Shown here: piece after piece, positions 25,607-35,047 of the stretch
Numbering within the stretch: the stretch's first letter is position 1
Layout: every line of letters starts with the position of its first letter
DNA from: Mucilaginibacter sp. KACC 22773
GTDB lineage: Bacteria > Bacteroidota > Bacteroidia > Sphingobacteriales > Sphingobacteriaceae
Assembly: GCF_028736215.1 (NCBI RefSeq)
Contig: NZ_CP117883.1
Location: 2,356,001-2,420,000 of the forward strand
Direction of reading: 5' to 3'
Length of the DNA: 64,000 nucleotides
Translations under genes and position numbers: made by a program
Notes under the pieces: model-generated
Told to the model about the DNA's origin: nothing
Seen by the model: the letters and a program-made list of their open reading frames with translations, nothing else
Databases searched by the model: none

Positions 25607-26935
25607 ATGAAAATCATCACAGGCGAAAAGGAATTTTTCAAAGGAATAGGGCAGATAGCTTACGAAGGGCAGGAATCAGATAACCCGCTGGCGTTTCGCT
25701 GGTACGATGCCAACAGGGTAGTGGCCGGTAAAACCATGGCCGAGCATTTGCGTTTTGCCTGCGCTTACTGGCATTCATTTAATGGTAACGGCGCCGATCC
25801 GTTTGGCGGACCAACCCACATTTTTGCATGGGACGAGAAAACCGACGCTGTAGAACGCGCTAAAGACAAAATGGATGCAGCGTTTGAGTTTATTACCAAA
25901 ATGAATATCCCTTACTACTGTTTTCATGATGTAGACGTGGTAGATTATACCAACGATGTAAACGAAAACGACCGTCGCATCCAGGCTTTGGTTGAATATG
26001 CCAAACAAAAACAAGCCGAAAGCGGTGTTAAATTGCTTTGGGGAACATCAAACCTGTTTAGTCACCGCAGGTATATGAATGGTGCTGCTACAAATCCCGA
26101 TTTTCATGTATTAGCCCACGCTGGCGCACAGGTTAAGGCTGCAATTGACGCTACCATCGCTTTAGGCGGCGAAAACTACGTTTTCTGGGGTGGTCGTGAA
26201 GGTTACATGAGCCTGCTGAATACCGATATGAAACGCGAGCAGGAGCATTTTGCTAAATTTTTACATACTGCTAAAGATTACGCACGCAAACAAGGCTTTA
26301 AAGGAAACTTCTTCATCGAACCAAAACCTTGCGAGCCTACCAAACACCAGTATGATTATGATGCGGCTACTGTTTTAGGGTTTTTGCAGAAATATGATTT
26401 GCTGAATGACTTTAAACTGAACCTGGAAGTTAACCACGCTACGTTGGCCGGCCATACTTTCCAGCACGAGTTGCAGGTAGCTGCAGATTCTGGTTTATTA
26501 GGTTCGATAGATGCCAACCGTGGCGATACCCAAAACGGATGGGATACCGACCAGTTCCCGAACGATATCAACGAAATTACCGAATCGATGATGATTATCC
26601 TGGAAGCAGGTGGTTTACAAGGCGGCGGTATTAATTTTGATGCCAAAATTCGCCGTAACTCAACAGATCAGGCCGACTTATTCTACGCTCATATTGGTGG
26701 TATGGATATCTTCGCCCGCGCCCTGGTTATAGCCGATAATATTTTGCAGAAATCGGAGTATAAAAAGATCCGTTCCGACAGATATGCCTCATTTGATGCA
26801 GGTTCGGGAAAAGATTTTGAGGATGGTAAGTTATCGTTAGAAGATTTGCGTAACTATGCAATAACCAATGGCGAGCCAAAAACATTAAGTGGCCGACAAG
26901 AATATTTAGAAAATTTGATAAATCGCTATATATAG
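25607..26935 (+). CDS. xylA: xylose isomerase
   Basis: A 442-residue TIM-barrel enzyme of the class II (long) type converting D-xylose to D-xylulose with two divalent metals. The catalytic His-Asp pair is in [10 protein letters not shown], metal ligands lie in [15 protein letters not shown] and [17 protein letters not shown], and [11 protein letters not shown] plus [17 protein letters not shown] complete the family signature. Length is normal. It is the second gene of the xylose operon, 120 bp after xylB across a repeat array and 46 bp before the symporter. Confidence 0.97.
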   Translation: MKIITGEKEFFKGIGQIAYEGQESDNPLAFRWYDANRVVAGKTMAEHLRFACAYWHSFNGNGADPFGGPTHIFAWDEKTDAVERAKDKMDAAFEFITKMNIPYYCFHDVDVVDYTNDVNENDRRIQALVEYAKQKQAESGVKLLWGTSNLFSHRRYMNGAATNPDFHVLAHAGAQVKAAIDATIALGGENYVFWGGREGYMSLLNTDMKREQEHFAKFLHTAKDYARKQGFKGNFFIEPKPCEPTKHQYDYDAATVLGFLQKYDLLNDFKLNLEVNHATLAGHTFQHELQVAADSGLLGSIDANRGDTQNGWDTDQFPNDINEITESMMIILEAGGLQGGGINFDAKIRRNSTDQADLFYAHIGGMDIFARALVIADNILQKSEYKKIRSDRYASFDAGSGKDFEDGKLSLEDLRNYAITNGEPKTLSGRQEYLENLINRYI

Positions 26936-26981
26936 CTTATAATTGTCAATCTAACATTATTAAAACCAACTTAACCAAACA

Positions 26982-28688
26982 ATGAACCTGAAAACCCTCT
27001 CGTACGGCGATTATGTCGTGTTTTTTATTTACTTCGTTATAGTATCCAGCTATGGCTATTGGGTATACAAGCGTAAGCATAATGCCGACGCGACCTCGAA
27101 AGACTATTTTTTGGCCGAAGGATCGCTTACCTGGTGGGCAATCGGGGCATCATTAATCGCCTCCAATATATCTGCCGAGCAGTTTATCGGCACCAGCGGA
27201 TCGGCGTTCAAGATGGGTTTAGCGATATCAACTTACGAGTGGATGGCGGCAATTACGCTAATTATTGTGGCAGTATTTTTTATACCGGTATATCTTAAAA
27301 ACAAGATATTCACCATGCCGCAATTTTTGCACCAGCGCTATAACAGCACGGTTGCTATGATAATGGCTATATTTTGGCTGTTGTTATACATCGTAGTTAA
27401 CTTAATGTCTATCCTTTACCTGGGTGCATTGGCTATCAGTGGTATATCTGGCCTCAACATCTGGTTATGTATTATATTACTCGCAGTTTTCTCGGCATTT
27501 ATTACTCTTGGGGGCATGAAGGTTATCGGTTACACTGATGTTATTCAGGTTGCTGTGCTTATTTTAGGCGGATTGATGGCTTCTTACCTGGCGCTAACTT
27601 TATTGAGTGAGAAGGAGGGCACTACAGGTTTATTAAATGGATTTAAAATATTACATTCAGAAGCTTCAGACCACTTCCACATGATCTTCAAGAAGGATAA
27701 TCCTAACTACATGGATTTGCCTGGTTTATCAGTTTTAATAGGCGGTATGTGGATTACCAATCTTAATTATTGGGGCTGTAACCAATATATTACACAAAGG
27801 GCTTTGGGTGCAAACCTTAAAACCGCCCGTGGTGGTATTCTTTTCGCGGCTTTCCTTAAACTATTAATGCCTGTTATTGTGGTATTACCGGGTATTGCCG
27901 CTTATTTATTGTACCAAAAAGGCATGTTCCACCAGGAAATGATGAGCTCAACAGGTGTAACTGATCCTAATAAAGCTTATCCATCTTTATTGAACTTATT
28001 GCCAACCGGCTTAAAAGGCCTATCGTTTGCGGCACTAACGGCGGCAATTGTAGCTTCTTTAGCAGGTAAAGCCAATAGTATAGCCACTATATTTACATTA
28101 GATATCTATAAAAAAGCTATCAATCCCGGGGCTACTGATAAAAAATTGGTAAATCTTGGTAAAATATCTGTTCTCGTTGCTTTGGCATTAGGCGTTATTT
28201 TATCGTTTTTTATCGGCAACGCTTTGATGGGCGAAGGTAAACAAGGGTTCCAGTACATCCAGGAGTATACAGGGTTTGTATCTCCGGGTATATTTGCCAT
28301 GTTCATTCTTGGTTTTTTCTGGAAAAAAGCTACATCAAACGCGGCCTTGTTTGCTACAATTGGAGGTTTCATTATGTCGTGTGTATTTAAAGTTTTACCA
28401 CGCTTTGCCGATCTTAGCTTCCTGTCGCCATACGGTTTCTCCAAACTGGCTTTACAGGATGATAAGGTAACCAAACTGTACGAAATACCTTTCCTTGACC
28501 GTATGGGCTTTGTATTTGTTATTTGTATTATAGGTATGTACATCATATCAAAAATTGAAACTGCCAAAGGTGTTGTTACCAATGGCCTTGAAATTGACGC
28601 ATCGATGTTTAAAACTTCGAAAGGCTTTTTGGCCGGTGCGGTAATTATTACAGGTATCGTGGTTGCACTTTACTCTGTTTTCTGGTAG
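26982..28688 (+). CDS. sodium:solute symporter, probably xylose
   Basis: A 568-residue transporter of the SSS family with about 14 hydrophobic helices. The N-terminal LAEGSLTWWAIGASLIASNISAEQFIG block is the SSS Na+/substrate signature. YWGCNQYITQRALGA, AALTAAIVASLAGKANSIATIFT and EYTGFVSPGIFAMFILGFFWKK follow. Such proteins import sugars with sodium across the inner membrane. The position after xylA makes xylose the probable substrate, but the family also carries other sugars. It ends the operon with a terminator at 28713-28748. Confidence 0.9.
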   Translation: MNLKTLSYGDYVVFFIYFVIVSSYGYWVYKRKHNADATSKDYFLAEGSLTWWAIGASLIASNISAEQFIGTSGSAFKMGLAISTYEWMAAITLIIVAVFFIPVYLKNKIFTMPQFLHQRYNSTVAMIMAIFWLLLYIVVNLMSILYLGALAISGISGLNIWLCIILLAVFSAFITLGGMKVIGYTDVIQVAVLILGGLMASYLALTLLSEKEGTTGLLNGFKILHSEASDHFHMIFKKDNPNYMDLPGLSVLIGGMWITNLNYWGCNQYITQRALGANLKTARGGILFAAFLKLLMPVIVVLPGIAAYLLYQKGMFHQEMMSSTGVTDPNKAYPSLLNLLPTGLKGLSFAALTAAIVASLAGKANSIATIFTLDIYKKAINPGATDKKLVNLGKISVLVALALGVILSFFIGNALMGEGKQGFQYIQEYTGFVSPGIFAMFILGFFWKKATSNAALFATIGGFIMSCVFKVLPRFADLSFLSPYGFSKLALQDDKVTKLYEIPFLDRMGFVFVICIIGMYIISKIETAKGVVTNGLEIDASMFKTSKGFLAGAVIITGIVVALYSVFW

Positions 28689-28712
28689 CAGACAATTTTG
28701 TTGAAATACTTA

Positions 28713-28748
28713 AAGAGCGGCGGGTTTTACCTGTCGCTCTTTTTTTTA
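28713..28748 (+). terminator. terminator after the xylose operon
   Basis: AGAGCGGCGGG pairs with CTGTCGCTCT (partly through wobble pairs) around TTTTAC and is followed by eight or more T. Confidence 0.75.
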
Positions 28749-28803
28749 CCCACAGCCTCACAGCCGGATTAATTCAATGAATTTAACACCACGCATCGCC
28801 TGG

Positions 28804-28905
28804 ATTAAAAATATTAACCGATGGTAGTGTACCACCCTGTGCCAGGGTGTACCACCCCGTGCCAGGGTGTTTCATCCTGTTTCACTTGTTCCGGTACACA
28901 CAGTT
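28804..28905. repeat. GGTAC-rich dispersed repeat, copy 2
   Basis: Reverse-oriented relative to 1780-1864. Shared blocks are TTAAAAATATTAACC, GTGTACCACCC, CCAGGGTGT and CCGGTACACACA. Here the GTGTACCACCCYGTGCCAGG unit is present twice in tandem, making this copy longer. It lies about 260 bp upstream of uxuA. Confidence 0.75.
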
Positions 28906-29165
28906 TGTATTTAATCTATGCAGTTTACAACGCCTCTTCCATGCCCATTTCTACTTACCGCAGGTAAAGACATTTATTCTACTTTTTTTGATCGAGATTC
29001 ACCCTTTTGCAGTTTTCTTAAAACTTGTATACACACAGCAGCCTTTGGAGAGGGCAGGGTGAGGCTTCTCCGCAATCGTTATCGTAGATTGTTGCAAATA
29101 TCGTTTCCATCCTAAACTAATGATGTGTAATTTGCCCGTTCAAACTACAATACCATTAACCTATA

Positions 29166-30362
29166 GTGAATAATTTAGAAGAAACATTCCGGTGGTTTGG
29201 CCCTGCCGATCCGGTTACACTAACAGCAATTTCGCAATCCGGGGCTACCGGCGTTGTTACAGCACTTTACCACATCCCAGTTGGCGAGGTTTGGAGTTTG
29301 GATGAAATCATCCAGCGTAAAAATATAATTGAGGCAGCCGGTTTACGATGGTCGGTTGTAGAGAGCGTGAATATTCACGAAAGCATAAAAACCGCCGGTG
29401 CCGATAGGGATACATATATCCAAAACTATGTGGCTACGCTTCAAAATCTGGCGCAGGCAGGTATCAATATTGTATGCTACAACTTTATGCCCGTGCTTGA
29501 TTGGACACGAACCGACCTGGATTACCTGCTGGCCAACAAGGCAACTGCCTTAAGATACGATGCTAAAGCTTTAGCCGCATTTGATTTGTATATACTGGAG
29601 CGCCTTGGTGCGCGCGATGATTACAGTGCCGCCCAACAGCAGGTTGCCAAACAATACCTTGACAATATTACCGCCGATGAACGCACGCAACTGATCAATA
29701 ACCTGATGGCAGGTTTGCCAGGCACCAATAAAACATTAACTATTCCCGAATTTAAAGAGCACTTAAAGCGCTACGCCGATGTTGATGCCGCTGGTTTGAA
29801 GGAAAACCTTGCCTATTTTTTACGTGGAATTATCCCGGCGGCCGAAAAAGCAGGGGTTAAAATGTGCATCCACCCGGACGATCCTCCATTCCCGATATTG
29901 GGCCTGCCAAGGGTGGTATCTACAGAGCAAGACCTTGCCGACCTGGTGAACTATTACCCTTCGCCAAGTAACGGCATCACTTTTTGTACCGGTTCATTAG
30001 GGGCAAGGGCTGATAATGATTTACCGGGAATTGTTGAACGTTTAGGCGAACATATTCACTTCCTGCACCTGCGCAATGTGCAGCGCGAAGCTGATGGCAG
30101 CTTTTACGAGGCCGAGCATTTGGGTGGTAGTACCGATATGTACGCCGTAATGAAGAATATTGTATTGGAGCAGCAAAAACGTGTGGCCGATGGCCGGGAT
30201 GATATTGCCATACCCATGCGCCCCGATCATGGACATAAACTGCTGGACGATTTTAACCACAAAACTTACCATGGCTACTCGGCCATAGGCAGGCTGAAAG
30301 GGCTTGCCGAGTTACGGGGGCTTGAAATGGGCGTTAAGCGCTCTTTATTGGATAAAGCATAA
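29166..30362 (+). CDS. uxuA: mannonate dehydratase
   Basis: This 398-residue UxuA dehydrates D-mannonate to 2-keto-3-deoxygluconate in hexuronate breakdown. Blocks: FRWFGPADPVTLTAISQSGA, GVVTALYHIPVGEVW, CYNFMPVLDWTRTD, MCIHPDDPPFPILGLPRV (metal-binding His), HFLHLRNVQRE and IPMRPDHGHKLLDD. The start is GTG at 29166, which aligns with the usual N-terminus; no ATG fits. It is the first of five genes for uronate use. Its substrate is made by fructuronate reductase, whose gene is not in this window. Confidence 0.95.
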   Translation: MNNLEETFRWFGPADPVTLTAISQSGATGVVTALYHIPVGEVWSLDEIIQRKNIIEAAGLRWSVVESVNIHESIKTAGADRDTYIQNYVATLQNLAQAGINIVCYNFMPVLDWTRTDLDYLLANKATALRYDAKALAAFDLYILERLGARDDYSAAQQQVAKQYLDNITADERTQLINNLMAGLPGTNKTLTIPEFKEHLKRYADVDAAGLKENLAYFLRGIIPAAEKAGVKMCIHPDDPPFPILGLPRVVSTEQDLADLVNYYPSPSNGITFCTGSLGARADNDLPGIVERLGEHIHFLHLRNVQREADGSFYEAEHLGGSTDMYAVMKNIVLEQQKRVADGRDDIAIPMRPDHGHKLLDDFNHKTYHGYSAIGRLKGLAELRGLEMGVKRSLLDKA

Positions 30363-30372
30363 CCTACTATTG

Positions 30373-31785
30373 ATGAAAAACTTTTTAGATAAAGACTTTT
30401 TATTAACTACCGAAACCGCGCGGCGCCTGTACCATGAATATGCCGCGAATTTGCCTATTATTGATTACCACAGCCATTTGCCGCCCGACCAGATTGCCGG
30501 CGATATTAACTTTGAAAACATAACCCAGGTATGGCTCAACGGCGACCATTATAAATGGCGTGCCATGCGTGCCAACGGCGTTGATGAGGATTACATTACC
30601 GGGAAGAAAACCGACCTGGAAAAATTTGAACAATGGGCGGCCACCGTACCCTATACACTGCGCAACCCGCTTTACCATTGGACACACCTCGAACTGCAGC
30701 GGTATTTTGATATTCACGACCTGTTATCGCCGGGTACGGCCAGGCAGATTTATGAGGAGAGCAGTAAAAAGTTGCAATCTCCGGAGTACAGCATCCGCAA
30801 TATTATCAAAAGCAAAAATGTTGAGGTAATATGTACTACCGACGACCCGCTGGACGACCTGGCTTATCATCAAAAAATAAAAGCTGATGGCTACGAAGTA
30901 CAGGTGTTGCCAACTTTCAGGCCGGATAAGGCTATGAATGCCGATGATTTGGTAGGATTAAACTTGTACATTGATAAACTGCAGGTGATAGCAGGCACCG
31001 CTATCAATACTATTGATGCCTATTTATTGGCCTTAAAAGGCCGCCACGATTATTTTGCAGCAAACGGCGGCCGGTTATCCGACCATGGTTTGGAGCAGGT
31101 ATATGCCGAAGATTATACCGATGCCGAAATAGCGGATATATTTATCAAGATCAGGAGCAACCAGTCCCTTGATGTAACCGAAGCTTTGCAATTTAAATCG
31201 GCCATGCTGCATAATTTTGCTTTGTGGAACCACGAAAAAGGCTGGGTAATGCAGTTGCACCTGGGTGCCTTACGCAATAACAACGCCCGCGGACTAAGCG
31301 AACTTGGACCGGATACCGGTTGGGATTCGATAGGTGATTTTTCGCAGGGCAGGGCTTTGTCTAAATTCCTGAACCGGTTGGATACAACCAATCAGCTCAG
31401 CAAAACCATCCTGTATAACTTAAACCCGGCCGATAACGAACTAATGGCATCCATGACCGGTAATTTTAACGATGGCTCGGTAGCAGGAAAAATCCAGTTT
31501 GGATCGGCCTGGTGGTTTTTGGATCAAAAGGACGGCATGACCAAACAGATGAATGCGTTATCCAACATAGGGTTGCTCAGCAGGTTGGTAGGGATGCTTA
31601 CCGATTCGCGCAGCTTCTTATCTTTCCCAAGGCACGAGTATTTCCGCAGGCTGGTTTGTAACCTGTTCGGCGATGATATCGAAAACGGAGAATTGCCAAA
31701 CGATATGGCATGGACGGGTAAAATAGTGCAGGATATTTGTTATTACAACGCGAAGAATTACTTTAATTTCGATCAGAGCAAATGA
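30373..31785 (+). CDS. uxaC: glucuronate/galacturonate isomerase
   Basis: A 470-residue amidohydrolase-fold uronate isomerase converting D-glucuronate to fructuronate (or galacturonate to tagaturonate). IIDYHSHLPPDQIAGD carries the N-terminal His-x-His, and EVICTTDDPLDDLAYHQ, GWVMQLHLGALRNNN and GMLTDSRSFLSFPRHEYFRR are diagnostic. ATG at 30373 was chosen, 10 bp after uxuA; the frame opens further upstream inside uxuA. The stop overlaps the kdgK start as ATGA, which implies translational coupling. Confidence 0.96.
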   Translation: MKNFLDKDFLLTTETARRLYHEYAANLPIIDYHSHLPPDQIAGDINFENITQVWLNGDHYKWRAMRANGVDEDYITGKKTDLEKFEQWAATVPYTLRNPLYHWTHLELQRYFDIHDLLSPGTARQIYEESSKKLQSPEYSIRNIIKSKNVEVICTTDDPLDDLAYHQKIKADGYEVQVLPTFRPDKAMNADDLVGLNLYIDKLQVIAGTAINTIDAYLLALKGRHDYFAANGGRLSDHGLEQVYAEDYTDAEIADIFIKIRSNQSLDVTEALQFKSAMLHNFALWNHEKGWVMQLHLGALRNNNARGLSELGPDTGWDSIGDFSQGRALSKFLNRLDTTNQLSKTILYNLNPADNELMASMTGNFNDGSVAGKIQFGSAWWFLDQKDGMTKQMNALSNIGLLSRLVGMLTDSRSFLSFPRHEYFRRLVCNLFGDDIENGELPNDMAWTGKIVQDICYYNAKNYFNFDQSK

Positions 31786-32828
31786 GTACGGCATTTGAAA
31801 TAACTGGATCAAAAGGCCGCATCCTTTCATTTGGAGAGCTGCTTTTGCGGATTTGCCCCGATGCCGGCGGCCAATGGCTTAACGATAACCAAATGCCGTT
31901 TTTTATAGGCGGTGCCGAACTGAATGTAGCGGGCGCTCTGGCGCTTTGGCAATTACCATCGGCATATTTTACTGCCCTGCCGGATAACGCAATGTCGGCC
32001 CAGATAATTGATCACCTGGAGGCAAAAAAGATTGATACTTCTCCGGTACATAAGCAAGGCGACAGGATAGGGCTATACTATTTAACCCGCGGCAAGGATA
32101 TTAAAAACAATGCCCTTATTTATGACCGCGCGGGCTCGGCATTTGCTATGTTAAAACCCGGCCAGGTTAACTGGGATAAAGTTTTGGATGGTGTAAGTTG
32201 GTTCCATTTCAGCGCCATATGCCCGGCCATAAGCCAGGATGTGGCCGATGTTTGCCTGGAGGTGCTGGAAGCTGCTTCGGCAAAAGGGATCACCATTTCT
32301 GTTGATTTAAATTACCGTTCAAGATTGTGGAAATATGGCAAGCAGCCTATAGATGTAATGCCACAACTTGTAAAATATGCCGATTTGGTGATGGGTAATG
32401 TTTGGGCGGCCGAATTGATGCTCGGCATCCCGGTAGCGCCGGATATTCATGAATCGGGACAAAAAAGCATTTACCTTAAAGAGGCGCTTAAAACGTCAGA
32501 AACCATCATGGCCCAATACCCCAAATGCAAAGCTGTAGCCAATACTTTCAGATTTGACGCCGGCGAGGGTATTAACTATTATACGGCTTTATACACCGGG
32601 GATAAGTTATACAACTCCAGCCAGTATGAAACCGATAAAGTGGTTGACAAAGTTGGCAGCGGCGATTGCTTTATGGCCGGGCTTATTTATGGTTTTTACA
32701 ATAACCTTGGGCCGCAGCAAACATTACAGTTTGCAACCGCCGCCGCATACACCAAACTGTTTATTGAGGGCGATGCCACCAATAAAACAGTTGAAGAAAT
32801 TACTAATGTCGCGTTAGCCGCGAACTGA
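31782..32828 (+). CDS. kdgK: 2-dehydro-3-deoxygluconokinase
   Basis: This 348-residue PfkB/ribokinase-family sugar kinase phosphorylates KDG to KDPG. N-terminal ILSFGELLLRICPD and FFIGGAELNVAGALA give the sugar-binding block; VVDKVGSGDCFMAGLIYG has the catalytic aspartate and anion hole (GSGD instead of the commoner GAGD). It overlaps uxaC by 4 bp and is followed by kdgA. Assignment to KDG rather than another sugar rests on family resemblance plus the uxuA-uxaC-kdgA context. Confidence 0.93.
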   Translation: MSTAFEITGSKGRILSFGELLLRICPDAGGQWLNDNQMPFFIGGAELNVAGALALWQLPSAYFTALPDNAMSAQIIDHLEAKKIDTSPVHKQGDRIGLYYLTRGKDIKNNALIYDRAGSAFAMLKPGQVNWDKVLDGVSWFHFSAICPAISQDVADVCLEVLEAASAKGITISVDLNYRSRLWKYGKQPIDVMPQLVKYADLVMGNVWAAELMLGIPVAPDIHESGQKSIYLKEALKTSETIMAQYPKCKAVANTFRFDAGEGINYYTALYTGDKLYNSSQYETDKVVDKVGSGDCFMAGLIYGFYNNLGPQQTLQFATAAAYTKLFIEGDATNKTVEEITNVALAAN

Positions 32829-32941
32829 CTGATAATCTTGAGTCGAAAGTCTTAAGCCTTAAGTCGAAAGTGACAAAATTACACTTTGGACTAAAGACTT
32901 TGGACTTAGAACTCAAGACTCAAAACTTAAGACTTAACAAA
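32829..32941. repeat. heptad array ACTTTGG/ACTTAAG between kdgK and kdgA
   Basis: AAGTCGAAAGTCTTAAG words (from about 32842) are followed by eight strictly 7-bp units starting ACT (ACTTTGG, ACTAAAG, ACTTTGG, ACTTAGA, ACTCAAG, ACTCAAA, ACTTAAG, ACTTAAC) up to 32940. The two halves are roughly complementary. The unit phase holds while other bases vary. Confidence 0.8.
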
Positions 32942-32944
32942 ACG

Positions 32945-33604
32945 ATGAGCAAAAAAGAGATAGTACTGGATGCGATATTAACACAGGGCACCTTGCCGCT
33001 GTTTTTTTATCCCGATGCCGAGGTTAGCCTTGAAATTACCCGCACTTTGTACAAAGCAGGGGTGAGGGTATTTGAATATACCAATCGCGGAGCCGCCGCG
33101 CTGGCCAATTTTAAAGTGTTAAAACAGGCTCAACAGGCCGAAATGCCCGATTTGCACCTGGGCATAGGCACCATTAAAAGTCTTGATGAGGCGACAGCTT
33201 TTATTGATGCCGGGGCAGATTTTATCGTATCGCCAATTGTGAACCCCGAAGTGGGTGAATTTACCGCGGAACAGGAGTTGCTATGGATTCCGGGGTGTAT
33301 GACGCCTACCGAAATTTATACAGCGCAGCAGCACGGCGCGGCGTTAATAAAAATTTTCCCGGCCAATATTTTGGGGCCGGAGTTTGTATCATCAATCCGC
33401 GATTTGTTTGCCGGTCAGTTGTTTATACCAACGGGTGGCGTCGATTTAAATATCAACAGCATTAGCGGCTGGTTTAGGGCCGGCGTTTGCGCGGTGGGTA
33501 TGGGCAGCAAACTAATCAGCAAAAATGTATTGGAAAACAAACTGTACGACCAATTATACAGTGATACTGTAACACTGCTTGACATGGTAAAAGCTGCCCG
33601 GTAA
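32945..33604 (+). CDS. kdgA: KDPG/KHG aldolase
   Basis: A 219-residue class I aldolase cleaving 2-keto-3-deoxy-6-phosphogluconate to pyruvate and glyceraldehyde 3-phosphate. Visible are VFEYTNRGAAAL, the Schiff-base lysine in ALIKIFPANILGP, GCMTPTEIYTA, and the phosphate-binding FIPTGGVDL. ATG at 32945 was chosen; the longer open frame from 32870 is translated repeat array and is not credible. It closes the uronate pathway begun by uxaC and uxuA, and its triose enters glycolysis through the tpiA product. Confidence 0.95.
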   Translation: MSKKEIVLDAILTQGTLPLFFYPDAEVSLEITRTLYKAGVRVFEYTNRGAAALANFKVLKQAQQAEMPDLHLGIGTIKSLDEATAFIDAGADFIVSPIVNPEVGEFTAEQELLWIPGCMTPTEIYTAQQHGAALIKIFPANILGPEFVSSIRDLFAGQLFIPTGGVDLNINSISGWFRAGVCAVGMGSKLISKNVLENKLYDQLYSDTVTLLDMVKAAR

Positions 33605-33673
33605 CTTTTGATCTGAGCGCAAATTTCCCCTTGTTTGCGCCTATAAACCAATAAAATATAAACCAATTATATA

Positions 33674-34981
33674 ATGAAAGAAGCCAAAGTTGGAAATTAC
33701 AGATGGGTGATATGTTCGCTTGTTTTTTTTGCAACAACCATTAATTACCTTGACAGGGCTGTAATCAGCCTGTTAAAGTCGCCGCTAACAGATGAATTCA
33801 AATGGAACGATGGGGATTACGCCAATATTGAAATTGCATTTAAAATAGCATACTCCTTAGGTTTATTGGCTGCCGGCAGTATTATCGACAAAGTAGGGAC
33901 CAAGCTTGGCTATTTTTTGTCGACTTTTTTTTGGAGCGTAGCCGCAGTGTGCCACGCTTTTGTTGCCAGTACATTTGGTTTTGGCGTTGTTCGTTCGGCA
34001 TTAGGTATTAGCGAGGCCGGTAACTTCCCGGCTGCTATCAAAACTGTAGCCGAGTGGTTCCCTAAAAAAGAAAGGGCTTTTGCAACGGGCATCTTCAATT
34101 CCGGATCAAACATCGGGGCCATTGTTGCTCCCTTAACAGTACCCTATATCGCCGTTGTTTGGGGCTGGCGCTGGGCATTTGTTATTACCGGTTCAATTGG
34201 TTTTATCTGGCTGGTACTCTGGTTCTTTTTTTACCAAACTCCTGCTAAACATAAATTTGTAACACAAGCAGAACTTGATTATATCAACAGCGATCAGGAA
34301 ACAGCAACACCAGACGAAAAATTAATAGAGGGCGAAAAAATATCATGGGGCAAGCTGCTTACTTTTAAACAAACCTGGGCATTTGTTATTGGTAAGTTTT
34401 TAACGGATCCTATCTGGTGGTTTTACCTGTTTTGGTTGCCCGATTTTTTACAAAGCCAGTATGGATTAAAAGGTACCGATGTAGCATTCCCCGTGGCGGC
34501 TGTTTATACCATGTCGACAGTTGGAAGTATTTTTGGCGGCTGGTTGCCAATGAGGCTGATCAGGAACAACTGGGCGGTTTTTAAGGCCAGGAAAACATCT
34601 ATGTTTATTTACGCTTTGTTTGTGATACCTATTGTTTTTGCACAGGTTTTGGGCGGTATCAACATGTGGCTTGCAGTATTGGTTATAGGTATTGCCGCAT
34701 CGGCACACCAGGCCTGGAGCGCTAATATATTTACAACCGTGTCGGATATGTTTCCTAAAAAATCTATAGGATCAGTTACCGGTATAGGGGGGATGTTTGG
34801 GTCGATAGGTGGTGTGTTTTTGTCAATGGCGGTACAAAAAAATCTGTTTGTGCACTACAGGGCTATTCATAAAATAGAAATTGCCTATTACATCATGTTT
34901 TTTGTTTGCGGCAGCGCCTACATACTGGCATGGTTAATTATGCATGCGCTTGTTCCTAAAATGAAGCCTATTAAGCTTTAG
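33674..34981 (+). CDS. exuT: MFS transporter, probably hexuronate (ExuT-like)
   Basis: A 435-residue major-facilitator protein with 12 predicted helices. FFATTINYLDRAVISLLKSP in the first helix, GISEAGNFPAAIKTVAEWFPKKERA (the loop signature) and WRWAFVITGSIGFIW mark the anion:cation symporter group that includes ExuT, GudP and DgoT. It should import glucuronate or galacturonate with protons. It is the last gene of the uronate cluster, followed by a strong hairpin. Substrate is inferred from context, so the symbol is provisional. Confidence 0.85.
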   Translation: MKEAKVGNYRWVICSLVFFATTINYLDRAVISLLKSPLTDEFKWNDGDYANIEIAFKIAYSLGLLAAGSIIDKVGTKLGYFLSTFFWSVAAVCHAFVASTFGFGVVRSALGISEAGNFPAAIKTVAEWFPKKERAFATGIFNSGSNIGAIVAPLTVPYIAVVWGWRWAFVITGSIGFIWLVLWFFFYQTPAKHKFVTQAELDYINSDQETATPDEKLIEGEKISWGKLLTFKQTWAFVIGKFLTDPIWWFYLFWLPDFLQSQYGLKGTDVAFPVAAVYTMSTVGSIFGGWLPMRLIRNNWAVFKARKTSMFIYALFVIPIVFAQVLGGINMWLAVLVIGIAASAHQAWSANIFTTVSDMFPKKSIGSVTGIGGMFGSIGGVFLSMAVQKNLFVHYRAIHKIEIAYYIMFFVCGSAYILAWLIMHALVPKMKPIKL

Positions 34982-34988
34982 TATCATG

Positions 34989-35030
34989 CAACAAAGCACC
35001 GGCGCTTATTGCCGGTGCTCTGTTGTTATT
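34989..35030. terminator. terminator after the uronate cluster
   Basis: AGCACCGGC pairs with GCCGGTGCT around GCTTATT, flanked by AACAA and TTGTT that extend the stem. It lies between convergent genes and may serve both. Confidence 0.8.
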
Positions 35031-35047
35031 GTTTGTGTATTTGCAAT

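Larger units (their letters stand above)
28689..29165. other. 477-bp spacer between xylose and uronate genes
   Basis: Contains the symporter terminator, copy 2 of the GGTAC-rich repeat (28804-28905), and about 260 bp with no recognised gene. The uxuA promoter should lie in this last part, but I could not locate a good -7 box. Confidence 0.5.

Noticed and set aside
28900..29165. Small open frames in the gap before uxuA
   Set aside because: Arginine- and phenylalanine-rich translations with no domain; they start inside the dispersed repeat.
32870..32944. N-terminal extension of kdgA
   Set aside because: The extra 25 codons are translated heptad array; the family N-terminus and ATG at 32945 fit better.
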